Of a stretch of DNA of 64,000 bases, positions 55,287 through 63,999 are shown in pieces. Under the pieces are notes generated by a model, which did not search any database, was not told the DNA's origin, and saw nothing but the letters and a program-made list of their open reading frames with translations. Made by a program: the position numbers and the translations under genes. Numbering within the stretch: the stretch's first letter is position 1; each line of letters begins with the position of its first letter. Origin of the DNA: Gemmatimonadota bacterium (GTDB lineage: Bacteria > Gemmatimonadota > Gemmatimonadetes > Longimicrobiales > Gaopeijiaceae); NCBI GenBank assembly GCA_007121555.1, contig SKKH01000092.1, positions 17,630 to 81,629 of the forward strand, read 5' to 3'.

Positions 55287-56855
55287 ATGAACAAGTCACT
55301 CCGACGGATCCTCTGGGTGGACGACGAGATCGAACTCCTTCGCCCCCACTGCTTGTTCCTTCAGCAGCGGGGCTACCATGTGGACGCCATCTCGAACGGT
55401 GATGACGCTCTGGCGCTTCTCGCGGACCATCCGTACGACCTGGTGCTTCTCGACGAACAGATGCCCGGCCGCCGGGGGCTCGAGGTCCTCGAGGAGTTGA
55501 GGCGGGAGGACCCCTACGCCCGGGTGGTCATGATCACCAAGTCCGAAGAGGGCCGGACCATGACCGAGGCCATCGGGCGCCGGGTCGATGACTACCTGGT
55601 CAAGCCCACGAGTCCCCTCCAGGTGCTCTCGGTGGTGACCCGGATACTCGAAGGATCTTCAATCCGGCAGCAGCAGGTGGCTCAGGACTTCGCCTCCCGG
55701 TTTCCGCACCTGGGTCGATTGAGGGAGGACGCCCGAACCCACGACGAGTTCGCGTCGGTCTACAGCGAACTCGTGGACTGGCACCTTCGCCTTCAGGCCG
55801 CTGGAGAGGGGGGACTCCTGGATTCGGTGGAATCCCTCATGAACGACCTCCGAAGAGATTTCGGGGACTGGATCCAGGAGGTGTACCCGGAATGGATGCG
55901 GGGCAGGGCGGACCCTCCGATTCTGTCCACCGACCTGGTGGAGTGTTTCGTTCTCCCTCTCCTGGGAGACGACCCCGTGTTCCTGGTGGTTCTGGATTGC
56001 ATGAGGCTGGATCAGTGGCGGCTGATACTACCTCTTCTCTCTCGGGACTTCGAGATTCAGGAGGACATTCACTATTCGATCCTGCCCACCGCCACCCCAT
56101 ACTCCCGCAACGCCATCTTCTCGGGGCGCTTCCCCGATGCCATCGCGGAGGACCATCCCGGTTGGTGGGAGGGAATGGAGGAAGAGGGCAGCCTCAACGC
56201 CTTCGAAGACACCCTGCTCCGCGAGCAATTGCGGCGTCTCACGGGTCGGGAGGTGTCGGTCCACTACGACAAGGTCTTCTCGGACCGGGAGGGGGAACAG
56301 CTCCGGGGTCGGGTCAATTCAGCGATTCAGAACGGCGTCGGGGTCGTGGCCCTGGTGTTCAATTTCATGGACATGCTCATCCATTCGCGTTCCGAGTCGC
56401 CGGTCTTCATGGAGATGGCCCGGGACGAGATCTCCCTCCGGGAGCTGAGTCGGTCCTGGTTCGAGCGGAGTACGCTTCTCCAGCTTCTCAAAGATGCGGC
56501 GAGCAGGGGGTTGAACGTGGTGTTGGCCACCGACCACGGCTCCATCCTCTGCAATCGCCCCACCACGGTATTCGCGCGCAGGGACGCGACCTCGAACCTC
56601 CGCTACAAGTTCGGTCAGGATCTCCGCGCGGAGGATGGAAGCACCGTCTTCTCCACCAACGACGCCGCCGATCTGCACCTCCCACCCGGTCGTCTGGGGC
56701 AAAACTACGTCATCGCCCTGGAAGATTATTTCATGGTCTATCCCACGAAGCTCCGGGAATACCAGAACCGCTACAGGGGCTCGTTCCTCCACGGTGGGGT
56801 GTCGCCGGAGGAGATGATCGTCCCCGTCGCCACACTACGACCGCGGTCCCGCTGA
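55287..56855 (+). CDS. porX: PorX-like response regulator with PglZ phosphatase-fold domain
   Basis: This 522-aa protein has a receiver domain at 1-125: ILWVDDEIELLRPH (acidic pair), LVLLDEQMPGRRGL (phospho-acceptor Asp), MITKSEEG and VDDYLVKPTSPL (Lys). An effector of the PglZ/alkaline-phosphatase superfamily follows: VVLDCMRLDQW, SILPTATPYSRNAIFSG (candidate nucleophile Thr), FMDMLIHSRSE and VVLATDHGSIL. In Bacteroidota this architecture is PorX, partner of the PorY kinase, which controls type IX secretion; its PglZ domain acts on nucleotide signals. No PorY gene or other secretion genes are in the window. A BREX role is unlikely because PglZ here is fused to a receiver and no BREX genes are present. 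Confidence 0.92.
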   Translation: MNKSLRRILWVDDEIELLRPHCLFLQQRGYHVDAISNGDDALALLADHPYDLVLLDEQMPGRRGLEVLEELRREDPYARVVMITKSEEGRTMTEAIGRRVDDYLVKPTSPLQVLSVVTRILEGSSIRQQQVAQDFASRFPHLGRLREDARTHDEFASVYSELVDWHLRLQAAGEGGLLDSVESLMNDLRRDFGDWIQEVYPEWMRGRADPPILSTDLVECFVLPLLGDDPVFLVVLDCMRLDQWRLILPLLSRDFEIQEDIHYSILPTATPYSRNAIFSGRFPDAIAEDHPGWWEGMEEEGSLNAFEDTLLREQLRRLTGREVSVHYDKVFSDREGEQLRGRVNSAIQNGVGVVALVFNFMDMLIHSRSESPVFMEMARDEISLRELSRSWFERSTLLQLLKDAASRGLNVVLATDHGSILCNRPTTVFARRDATSNLRYKFGQDLRAEDGSTVFSTNDAADLHLPPGRLGQNYVIALEDYFMVYPTKLREYQNRYRGSFLHGGVSPEEMIVPVATLRPRSR

Positions 56856-56886
56856 TCCGCCTGGTCCCAGAGTCCGACGGAGCCCT

Positions 56887-58836
56887 GTGTTGAGTCTGTA
56901 TCTCCGGATCCTATCGTATCTTCGGCCCTACGTCCCCGTCTTCTTCCTGGCGGTGATCGCGACCTCTGTGTTCGCGGCCCTGGATGCGTTTTCCCTGGCT
57001 CTGCTGATTCCCTTTCTGCGCACCCTCTTCGCCGAGGTCGACGCTGTGGAGGGGGAGGCCGGGGGAGGGGCCGCCGCCGGGGGGCTCGAGGCCGGCGGTG
57101 CGCAGGATCTGCCAACGGACGAAATGGCAGGGGGAAGCGATCCCCTGGAGTGGCTCCTCGATGGCACCCTGGGCCGATTCGTCGACATGTCGGCGCCACC
57201 GGACCAGGCGATCCAGGGGATCATCATCTTCCTCCTCTGCGTGTTCCTGGTCAAGAACATCTTCGACTTCCTCCGCAACTACCTGGTGGCCTGGATCGAA
57301 CAGGCGGTGACCCGGGACCTTCGGAATGAAGTGTACGACCACCTCGTGGATCTGGATCTCGTCTTCTTCGGACGCACCCGGGTGGGGCAGATCATCTCCC
57401 GGCTCACCCACGACGTAGAGCAACTCCGAAGCCTGGTGACGAAGGAACTCGCACGCATCCTTTCGTCGGTGTTCGAGCTCCTGGCCGCCGTGGTGATCAT
57501 GCTGCTCATTTCGTGGAAGCTCACCCTGGCCGCCTTCATAGTTCTCCCCGGAGTGTTCGCGATCTGGGGCCCCCTGCTGCGCAGGGTGCGCAGGGGGGAT
57601 CGGACCATTCTGAATCTGGCGGGAGAGGTGAACAGCCACATCCAGGAGACCCTTTCGGGGATTCGTCTCGTGAAGTCGTCGGCGGCCGAGACCCACGAGA
57701 GAAAGCGGTTTCGGAAGCTGACCTGGTCCTATTTCAAGGCCTTCGTGCGGACCGAGCGTTTTCGGGCTCTCTCCCATCCCATCACCGAGATGGTGGGGGC
57801 CTTCGGTACCGTGGTGATCCTCTGGTACGGGACTCGACTCGTGCTCACCGGGGGCGAACTCACCGGAGAGGAGTTCATCGGATTCCTTGCCCTTTCCATG
57901 AAGCTGTATTCTCCGGTGAAGTACCTGGGGAAGCTGCCGGCCATCATCCAACCGGGCCTGGTGGCCTCGGAGCGGGTGTTCGAGTTCCTGGATGCCCCGG
58001 TCGAGATCACCGACCAGCCCGGTGCCCTGGAGTTCGAGGGGATTCAGGATGAGATCAGATTCGACCGCGTCTCCTTCGCCTACCGCGAAGGGGAACCGGT
58101 GCTCCAGGACATTTCCTTCACCGTACCGGCCGGAACCGTGACCGCTCTGGTCGGACCCAGTGGCGCGGGGAAGACCACCCTTGTGGATCTGTTCGGACGC
58201 TTCTACGAGGCTACCGAAGGCTCCGTCCTGATCGATGGCAGGGACATCCGGGAGTTCTCACTTCGCTCACTTCGCGATCATCTGGGAATCGTGTCCCAGG
58301 AGACGGTGCTCTTCCACGACACGGTTCGGTCGAACATCGCCTACGGGCTGGAGGAGGTCTCCGATGTCGACGTTCAGTTGGCGGCTCGGGCGGCCCATGC
58401 GGAGGAGTTCATCGATCGGCTCCCCAAGGGTTACGAGACCGTGGTGGGAGAGCGGGGCACCCAACTCTCAGGAGGTCAGCGCCAGCGGATCGCAATTGCA
58501 CGGGCCATCCTCAGGGATCCCCCCATCCTGATCCTGGACGAGGCCACGTCAGCGCTGGATTCGGAGTCGGAGCGTCTGGTTCAACGGGCCATGGAGAGGC
58601 TGCTCGAGGGTCGAACCGTGTTTGTGATCGCCCACCGTCTTTCCACCGTGCAGCAAGCCGATCAGATCTTCGTGATGGAGGACGGCCGCATCATCCAGCG
58701 GGGACGTCACGACGATCTGCTGGCCCAGGGCGGGATGTATCGTCGGCTCCACGACCTCCAGTTCGACTCCCCTGAGATCCGGGGTGTGAAGTCGATGACG
58801 GGAGGCCCGGGCTCCCTCCCTGCCTCTGGAGATTGA
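56887..58836 (+). CDS. MsbA-like ABC exporter (ATPase fused to membrane domain)
   Basis: This 649-aa protein has a six-helix membrane domain at about 1-350 (with DFLRNYLVAWIEQAVTRDLR and a long acidic/Gly-rich first periplasmic loop, about 50-100). The ATPase domain at about 385-625 has Walker A GPSGAGKTT, Q-loop GIVSQETVLFHD, signature LSGGQRQR and Walker B ILILDEATSALD. Type IV exporters of this group flip lipid A-core, lipids or peptides. The neighbours (an LpxL-type acyltransferase and glycosyltransferases) support a lipid role. The start is GTG 56887 with GGAG upstream (56879-56882); the following TTG is an alternative. Confidence 0.88.
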   Translation: MLSLYLRILSYLRPYVPVFFLAVIATSVFAALDAFSLALLIPFLRTLFAEVDAVEGEAGGGAAAGGLEAGGAQDLPTDEMAGGSDPLEWLLDGTLGRFVDMSAPPDQAIQGIIIFLLCVFLVKNIFDFLRNYLVAWIEQAVTRDLRNEVYDHLVDLDLVFFGRTRVGQIISRLTHDVEQLRSLVTKELARILSSVFELLAAVVIMLLISWKLTLAAFIVLPGVFAIWGPLLRRVRRGDRTILNLAGEVNSHIQETLSGIRLVKSSAAETHERKRFRKLTWSYFKAFVRTERFRALSHPITEMVGAFGTVVILWYGTRLVLTGGELTGEEFIGFLALSMKLYSPVKYLGKLPAIIQPGLVASERVFEFLDAPVEITDQPGALEFEGIQDEIRFDRVSFAYREGEPVLQDISFTVPAGTVTALVGPSGAGKTTLVDLFGRFYEATEGSVLIDGRDIREFSLRSLRDHLGIVSQETVLFHDTVRSNIAYGLEEVSDVDVQLAARAAHAEEFIDRLPKGYETVVGERGTQLSGGQRQRIAIARAILRDPPILILDEATSALDSESERLVQRAMERLLEGRTVFVIAHRLSTVQQADQIFVMEDGRIIQRGRHDDLLAQGGMYRRLHDLQFDSPEIRGVKSMTGGPGSLPASGD

Positions 58837-58838
58837 CC

Positions 58839-59765
58839 GTGGCTGAGACCCCTCCACCGACGCTGGCGCACCGTCTTGAGGACATGGCGGTGGGCGGTCT
58901 CTCCTTTGTGCTCCGTTTTCTTCCGGAGGTCCTGGCCCAGGGGCTGGGCTGGGTCCTGGGATGGACCGCCGGTTCGATCCTGCGCGTCCGTCGTGCGACT
59001 GTAGATGCAAATCTGGCGCGGGCGTTTCCGGACCGCGATCCAGCCTGGCGTCGTCGCGTCGCCCGAAGGGTCTTTCCCCACATCGGCCGGGAAGCCGTGA
59101 CTCTGCTCCGGTTGCCGGCCCTTGGGCCCGAAACGCTCAGGGAGCGGACCCGGGTCGAGGGATTCGAAGTGGTTCAGGAGGCGGTGTCGGGAGACCAGGG
59201 GTGCATCTTCCTGACCGGTCACGTGGGAAACTGGGAGGTTGGCGGCGGGGCCACGGCGGTCCGCGGGATCCCCCTCGATGTGGTGGCCAGGCGACAGAAG
59301 AACTCTCTGGTGGATGCACGGCTCCGGGCCACCCGTGAGGCCCTGTCGATGGGGGTCATCTATCGCGAGAATGCGGTCCGGGAGGTTCTTCGCTCCCTTC
59401 GTGGAGGGCGTTGCGTCGCACTGGCAGCCGATCAGAATGAGCCTCGAGCCGGAATCTTCGTGGACTTCTTCGGGGTTCCCGCCAGCACCGCCCGTGGCCC
59501 GGCACTCTTCGCCGCCCGGACCGGGGCGCCTGTGGTACTCGCGTTCGGTCTTCGGGAACCGGGCTGGCGGGCCCGCTACGTGGTGCGTTTCCAGCGCTTG
59601 GAAGTGCTGAGGAGCGGGGATCCGCAGCGTGATGAACCCGCCTTGACCCGGGCCTACCTGGCGGCCCTCGAAGAGGTCATCCGGGAGGTGCCGGAACAGT
59701 ATTTCTGGCCACACCGGAGATGGAAGACGCGGCCCGTGACCTCTGAGCCCGCGGAGTCTTCCTGA
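58839..59765 (+). CDS. LpxL/HtrB-family lipid acyltransferase
   Basis: This 308-aa protein has an N-terminal membrane region (GLSFVLRFLPEVLAQGLGWV) and the acyltransferase core: TGHVGNWEVGG with the catalytic His and, four residues on, the Glu of the HX4(D/E) pattern, then ALAADQNEPRAGIFVDFFGV and TARGPALFAARTGAPVV. LpxL-type enzymes acylate lipid A in the inner membrane. The true target could be another lipid, since no other lpx gene is here. GTG 58839 has CTGGAG 8 nt upstream; TTG 58833 overlaps the ABC stop but is less well spaced. It follows the ABC exporter by 2 bp, which supports joint lipid modification and export. Confidence 0.88.
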   Translation: MAETPPPTLAHRLEDMAVGGLSFVLRFLPEVLAQGLGWVLGWTAGSILRVRRATVDANLARAFPDRDPAWRRRVARRVFPHIGREAVTLLRLPALGPETLRERTRVEGFEVVQEAVSGDQGCIFLTGHVGNWEVGGGATAVRGIPLDVVARRQKNSLVDARLRATREALSMGVIYRENAVREVLRSLRGGRCVALAADQNEPRAGIFVDFFGVPASTARGPALFAARTGAPVVLAFGLREPGWRARYVVRFQRLEVLRSGDPQRDEPALTRAYLAALEEVIREVPEQYFWPHRRWKTRPVTSEPAESS

Positions 59766-59955
59766 TCCTGGCCGACCTCTGGAAGTGGGTCGTGTGCCGG
59801 TCCAGTTCGAACCGGGGGCGGACGACGCCGGGATGGCTGAAGAGGGGGAACCGGAAGATGCCGCATCTGTATGACCCAACCCGCACGGTAGCCAGGGAAT
59901 CCATGCCTGACCGTTCGGTCACCAGCCTCTCCACACCTCCAGCCCTGGAATCGGT

Positions 59956-61509
59956 TTGATCTATATCACCATCCCGGTCCACAACGAGGAGGAGACCGTC
60001 GGGGTCCTCCTGTGGAAGATCAGGAAGACGATGGCCGATTTCGGGCGGGATTTCGAGATCCTCGTCCTGGATGATGCCTCCACCGACGAGACCCCGCAGG
60101 TGCTGGAGCGATACTCGAAGGTCGTTCCCCTGACAGTGGTTCGGTCGGAGCAGCGCCTGGGGCACGGCCGGGCGACCGAGCGGCTCCTCCGCCAGGCAGC
60201 GCGGCAGACCTCGTACCCCAAGCGGGATGTGGCTGTCACGCTCCAGGGGGACTTCACCGAGGATCCCGAGACCATCGTCGCCATGGTGAAGGCGATCGAG
60301 GGGGGAGCCGATCTGGTGGCGGGCACCACGACGAGAGAGGAGCTTCCACGACCGCAACGCATCTCACGTTGGGCGGCCGGACTCCTCCTGGGTCGAGCCA
60401 TCCGCGATGCGCCGGTGAGCGATCCTCTGACGGGCCTCCGGGCCTATCGGATCATCGTCCTCCGGAAGGCCTTCCGGGACGATGATGATCTCCTCGTGGG
60501 GCGGGACGGATGGGCGGGGAATCTGGAACTCCTCGCGGGGACGGCTCCCCACGCTCGACGAGTGGCGGAATCTCCGATTCACCTTCGGTACACCCATCGG
60601 GCCCGGGCGTCCCGGTTCCGGGCCTGGGATACCCTCAAGGAACTGGTGCCCCTGCGGAAGCTGGTCTGGCCCACCGCCATCCTCGCGTTGCTCTTTCTGA
60701 TGAGTCCCATGGTCTCCGGCCTGGCAGCCCAGCAGGAGCCGTCTCCCTGGGCCGGCCCGGTGGAGAGCGGCGTCGCGCCCGTGCCCTTCGGTCCCGGAGA
60801 GCGGGCGGAGTACCAGGTTCGATTGGGACGCGTATCTGTGGGAGAGGGCCACATGGAGGTCCACGGGGTCGAGCGGGTGCGGGGAAACCGTTCGTATCAC
60901 ATTTCGATGGGGATAAGTGGCGGGATCCCCCTCGCTCGGGTGAACAACCTCTATCAGTCGTGGTTGGACCTGGATCAACTCACCGCCCGTCGATTCATCC
61001 AGGACCAGAACGAGATCCGGACCGAGCGGTTCCGTCACTTCGAGTTCTATCCGGAGGAGCGCCGGTGGGAGCGCGCCGACATCGACGAGGATGGAGAGCT
61101 TCCGACGGACTTTCCCCTGGATGACATCTCCTTCGTCTACTACGTGCGGAGCCTCCCCCTGGAAGTCGGAAAGACCTACACCCTGGACCGCTACTTCCAG
61201 GAGAGGGGAAATCCGGTCGTGGTGAAGGTGGTTCGAAAGGACACCGTGGAGGTGCCTGCCGGAACGTTCAATACGATCGTGGTGGAGCCCATCATCCAGA
61301 CCAGAGGCCTCTTCGGAGAGGGAGGGGAGGCGGAGATCCACTTTTCCGACGATGAGCACCGGGTCATGGTGAAGCTGAGTTCGCGGGTGCCGGTGGTGGG
61401 ATCCCTCTCCCTGCATCTCCGGGAGGTCAACTACGGGCGGCCCCTCCGGGAATTCGATTCCGAGGTGGTGGAGAATCTGACGAACGGGGGCGGCGGCGGC
61501 CAGGATTGA
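59956..61509 (+). CDS. Family 2 glycosyltransferase in frame with a DUF3108 domain
   Basis: This 517-codon frame joins two different proteins. Residues about 1-230 are a GT2 enzyme: YITIPVHNEEETVGVLLW, EILVLDDASTDETPQVLE, VAVTLQGDFTEDPE and DPLTGLRAYRII. After a hydrophobic segment (VWPTAILALLFLMSPMVSGL, about 236-256) the rest is a DUF3108-type periplasmic domain: FGPGERAEYQVRLGRVSVGE, NLYQSWLDLDQLTARRFIQD, VPAGTFNTIVVEP. A GTG at 60646 with AAGGAA just upstream would start the second protein with a signal peptide, so the two could be separate products. The main start is TTG 59956 after CTGGAA; no ATG is available. DUF3108 proteins are outer-membrane or periplasmic, linked to envelope assembly. 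Confidence 0.8.
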   Translation: MIYITIPVHNEEETVGVLLWKIRKTMADFGRDFEILVLDDASTDETPQVLERYSKVVPLTVVRSEQRLGHGRATERLLRQAARQTSYPKRDVAVTLQGDFTEDPETIVAMVKAIEGGADLVAGTTTREELPRPQRISRWAAGLLLGRAIRDAPVSDPLTGLRAYRIIVLRKAFRDDDDLLVGRDGWAGNLELLAGTAPHARRVAESPIHLRYTHRARASRFRAWDTLKELVPLRKLVWPTAILALLFLMSPMVSGLAAQQEPSPWAGPVESGVAPVPFGPGERAEYQVRLGRVSVGEGHMEVHGVERVRGNRSYHISMGISGGIPLARVNNLYQSWLDLDQLTARRFIQDQNEIRTERFRHFEFYPEERRWERADIDEDGELPTDFPLDDISFVYYVRSLPLEVGKTYTLDRYFQERGNPVVVKVVRKDTVEVPAGTFNTIVVEPIIQTRGLFGEGGEAEIHFSDDEHRVMVKLSSRVPVVGSLSLHLREVNYGRPLREFDSEVVENLTNGGGGGQD

Positions 61510-61536
61510 GCAGGCCTCCCCCTGCTCGGTCCGCGT

Positions 61537-62679
61537 TCAGGAGTCCGGTCTGGATTCGACCCTGGTCGCACCGCCGGGTGCGTCCGGGTCCTCTTCGGGT
61601 CGGGTGGGTCGAGGGGTGTCGTCATCCAGAATCTCCTCGACCTCATCCAGCACCATCCGGGGCGTGACCCGAGTCATCCCATCCTTCCGCATCTCCTCGG
61701 TGACCCGGAGTTCCTCTCCGGGCTGATGTGAGTAGCCGTCGGCCACCCTGCAGGCGGCCTTTCCGCGCGGTCCGAACCGGCGGGGATTGGTATAACCGAA
61801 CAGGCCCACCACTGGGGTTCCCATCGCCGCCGCCAGGTGGAGGAGTCCCGTGTCCGGACCGAGTACCAGACGACACCCGTCCACCAGCCACATGAGGCGT
61901 CGAAGGTCCGGGCCGAGTTCGTCCACCGGCTCCCCCCGCGAACGGGAGATGACGCCGTCGGCGGTCAGGCGCTCCTGATCGCCTGGCCCTCCCAGGAGGA
62001 TCACCCTCATACCCCAGCGTTCCTCCAGGGCATTGATGACCGGGCTCCATCGGTCGGGCGGCCAATCCTTTCGGCCATCACCGGTTCCCATGATCACTCC
62101 ACAGGCCGGCTCGCCCAGCTCCCGGAAGAAGCGGACCTGCTGCTCCCGCTCACGGGCCAGAAGGCGGAGGCTCCACTCCGGCTCCTGGACCTCGACCCCG
62201 ATGGCGCGGGCGAAGTCCAGGACTTCTTCGGTCCGATGGGCCAGGGGGGCTGGAGAGACCCGGTGGGAGAGGAGTAGACCGTGGAACCAGCGGCCTCGAG
62301 TCCGGGCTGGACCGACTCGAACGGAGGAAGGGACCATCCGCCCGGCGAGTCCGGCGGTCAACCCCAGCTCGGGAACGAGAACGACGCCGAAGTTTCGTGC
62401 TCGAAGACGTTGCTTGAGCTCCCGAATCTCCTGGAGCCACGAGAGACCTCGGCGAGGTCGAAAGTGGAGGATCTCGTCCACCGACGGGCTGCCCCGCAGG
62501 AGCTCAGCGGGAAGGGGCGGGGCGACCCAGGTGAGATGGGCGTCCGGCCACCTGGCCTTGAGGGCGCTGGCCAGGGGCAGGGTCTGGATCAGATCGCCGA
62601 TGGCCCCAAGCCTCACGATGCAGATCGAGGACGGCGGTGGTCGCTCGATCCCGAAGCGAGGGGGAGCGCGGTCGCTCAC
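61537..62679 (-). CDS. Family 9 glycosyltransferase (heptosyltransferase-like)
   Basis: This 380-aa protein has the GT9 opening ICIVRLGAIGDLIQTLPLAS, DEILHFRPRRGLSWL, the sugar-nucleotide site VIMGTGDGRKDWPPDRWSPV and VLGPDTGLLHLAAAMGTPVV with GLFGYTNPRRFGP. GT9 enzymes add heptose to the lipopolysaccharide core from ADP-heptose. The start is a GTG overlapping the preceding gene's stop (GTGA, 62676-62679); the extra residues of the longer frame lie inside that gene. It ends just before the convergent GT2-DUF3108 stop, with 27 bp between them and no terminator. Confidence 0.9.
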   Translation of the reverse strand: MSDRAPPRFGIERPPPSSICIVRLGAIGDLIQTLPLASALKARWPDAHLTWVAPPLPAELLRGSPSVDEILHFRPRRGLSWLQEIRELKQRLRARNFGVVLVPELGLTAGLAGRMVPSSVRVGPARTRGRWFHGLLLSHRVSPAPLAHRTEEVLDFARAIGVEVQEPEWSLRLLAREREQQVRFFRELGEPACGVIMGTGDGRKDWPPDRWSPVINALEERWGMRVILLGGPGDQERLTADGVISRSRGEPVDELGPDLRRLMWLVDGCRLVLGPDTGLLHLAAAMGTPVVGLFGYTNPRRFGPRGKAACRVADGYSHQPGEELRVTEEMRKDGMTRVTPRMVLDEVEEILDDDTPRPTRPEEDPDAPGGATRVESRPDS

Positions 62680-63125
62680 TCGTCGGAGGTCCCGGGGGTG
62701 AGGCTCGACTCCGGGGGGGCCGACGGACCGTTTCCGGCCTCCATGAGGAAGAGGGAGGGGCCCCGCAGGCGCTTCCCTTTCACCCTGATCTCGAAGTTGT
62801 AGCGACCCGGCCGGGGGAAGACCACGTCCTCCAGGGGGAGAACGAGTCGGGTGCGGGGCGGGGGACGATCGGGTGACCGGGTGTCCACGTCCGTGTGTCC
62901 GTCCACGGTGAGAGATGGCCTCCCGTCCGGGCCCACGAGGTCCACTTTGAACTTGTTTCGTCCCTCGTCCCCTCGATCCCATTCGATCGTGGTGACCAGG
63001 ACCATCCGCTCCTGCTTGGCCGGGAAGCCCGGAGCGATGAGGTCATTGAAGACCCCATGGACATCCATCTTTCCATCGGAGCGGATCTGAGCGTCGTCGC
63101 AGACGAGAGCGAGTTGAACGTACAT
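62676..63125 (-). CDS. Conserved hypothetical protein (DUF6941-like)
   Basis: This 149-aa soluble protein starts MYVQLALVCDDAQIRSDGKM and has VHGVFNDLIAPGFPAKQERM and PRPGRYNFEIRVKGKRL. This beta-rich arrangement with an early aspartate pair resembles the DUF6941 group as I remember it. No signal peptide is present. The stop overlaps the GT9 start by 4 nt, so the two are translationally coupled. The function is unknown. Confidence 0.75.
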   Translation of the reverse strand: MYVQLALVCDDAQIRSDGKMDVHGVFNDLIAPGFPAKQERMVLVTTIEWDRGDEGRNKFKVDLVGPDGRPSLTVDGHTDVDTRSPDRPPPRTRLVLPLEDVVFPRPGRYNFEIRVKGKRLRGPSLFLMEAGNGPSAPPESSLTPGTSDE

Positions 63126-63572
63126 GAAAGGACCGGGTTGGCCCCCGGGACGGAGGGGCGTGGGGGTGTGATTGGATCGTGGTCTCGCAGACGGTCCGTG
63201 TCCGTCCGCCAAGAGGAAAAAGGGCGATCGATGGCCGCCAGGCAACCACCACCGGGGAGTGGACCAGGTGGGTTTGTACTTTCGGAGGAGTTTTTGTTAT
63301 GTTCATACGCTAAAGATTATCCCTCACCAAAGCACCTCGGACGGTCGGGCCACTGGCTCGGAGGAACGAGGTGGATGCGGGGCTGGAATCAGGGTGTAGA
63401 CTCCCATGGAGCTGGACCGGGAGGGTGCCCTTCCGGTCACTCATTGGCTCCGGCGGAAGGACCATCGCCCTCCTTGCGAAGGAGACGGTCGAACCCTCAA
63501 CGTTCAAGGAGGGGACGATCTCGATTCGCCGGGTCGCCCTGTGAGATTCGTATACCCAGATATGGAGGTTCC
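63126..63572. other. 447-bp divergent intergenic region with an AT-rich leader
   Basis: No full gene is supported here. The stretch at 63262-63320 is distinctly AT-rich (TTTGTACTTT, TTTTTGTTATGTTCATACGC, TAAAGATTAT), unlike the rest of the window, and is the likely promoter region for the gene at 63573. It also contains GGAGGAG (63284-63290) 8 nt before a four-codon frame ATG 63299 to TAA 63313. A TTGTAC (63264-63269) and TTATGT (63297-63302) could be -35/-10 elements, spaced about 27 nt apart, too far for a standard promoter. Confidence 0.5.
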
Positions 63573-63896
63573 ATGACGAATAAGGCTAAACTCAAGGATC
63601 GAGCACGGGACGAGCTTTTCAGCCACATCAATCGTTGCGCGGTACTCCAGGCCGCTGAAGAGGATCAGCAGCACTGGATGGAGGAGACGATGGATTACCT
63701 GGCGGAGAGGTACCCGGACCTGTCCGAGAGCGACCTGCAAGACCTTTTCACCCTCGGCATGCGTTTCTGCCGCCCAGCGATCCCCCATGGACGCCCGGGC
63801 TCCGGCGAAGCCGAAGAAGCCGAGACTCCCGCTCCAGAGCCCGCCCAGGAGACCGTAGCGGCCGGTTCTGTGACGGAGGACGCCACCGCGGCCTGA
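63573..63896 (+). CDS. Small acidic protein of unknown function
   Basis: This 107-aa soluble protein starts at an ATG with GGAGG 6 nt upstream. The first 65 residues are charged and helical (KLKDRARDELFSHINRCAVL, DLSESDLQDLFTLGMRFCRP) and contain two Cys. The tail is a Pro/Ala/Glu-rich disordered segment (EAEEAETPAPEPAQETVAAG). I do not recognise a family. It has an unusually long, AT-rich upstream region and a hairpin downstream, as for an independently regulated gene. Confidence 0.7.
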   Translation: MTNKAKLKDRARDELFSHINRCAVLQAAEEDQQHWMEETMDYLAERYPDLSESDLQDLFTLGMRFCRPAIPHGRPGSGEAEEAETPAPEPAQETVAAGSVTEDATAA

Positions 63897-63976
63897 ACGG
63901 CGGTGGGGTGAGCCCGCAAGGCACAGCCCAGCGGGCAGGATGCAAGCGGTGGCTCCGGACGGGGAGGGGGTCACGA

Positions 63977-63999
63977 CGGCAGGAGTCCGACTCCTGCCG
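63977..63999 (+). terminator. Perfect hairpin at the window edge
   Basis: A 10-bp perfect stem pairs 63977-63986 with 63990-63999 around the 3-nt loop CCG, 80 bp past the last stop codon. The window ends one base later, so a following T-tract cannot be seen. Confidence 0.5.

Noticed and set aside
55287..56855. PglZ domain as evidence for a BREX phage-defence system
   Set aside because: The PglZ is fused to a receiver domain in the PorX arrangement and no brx, pglX or methylase genes are present.
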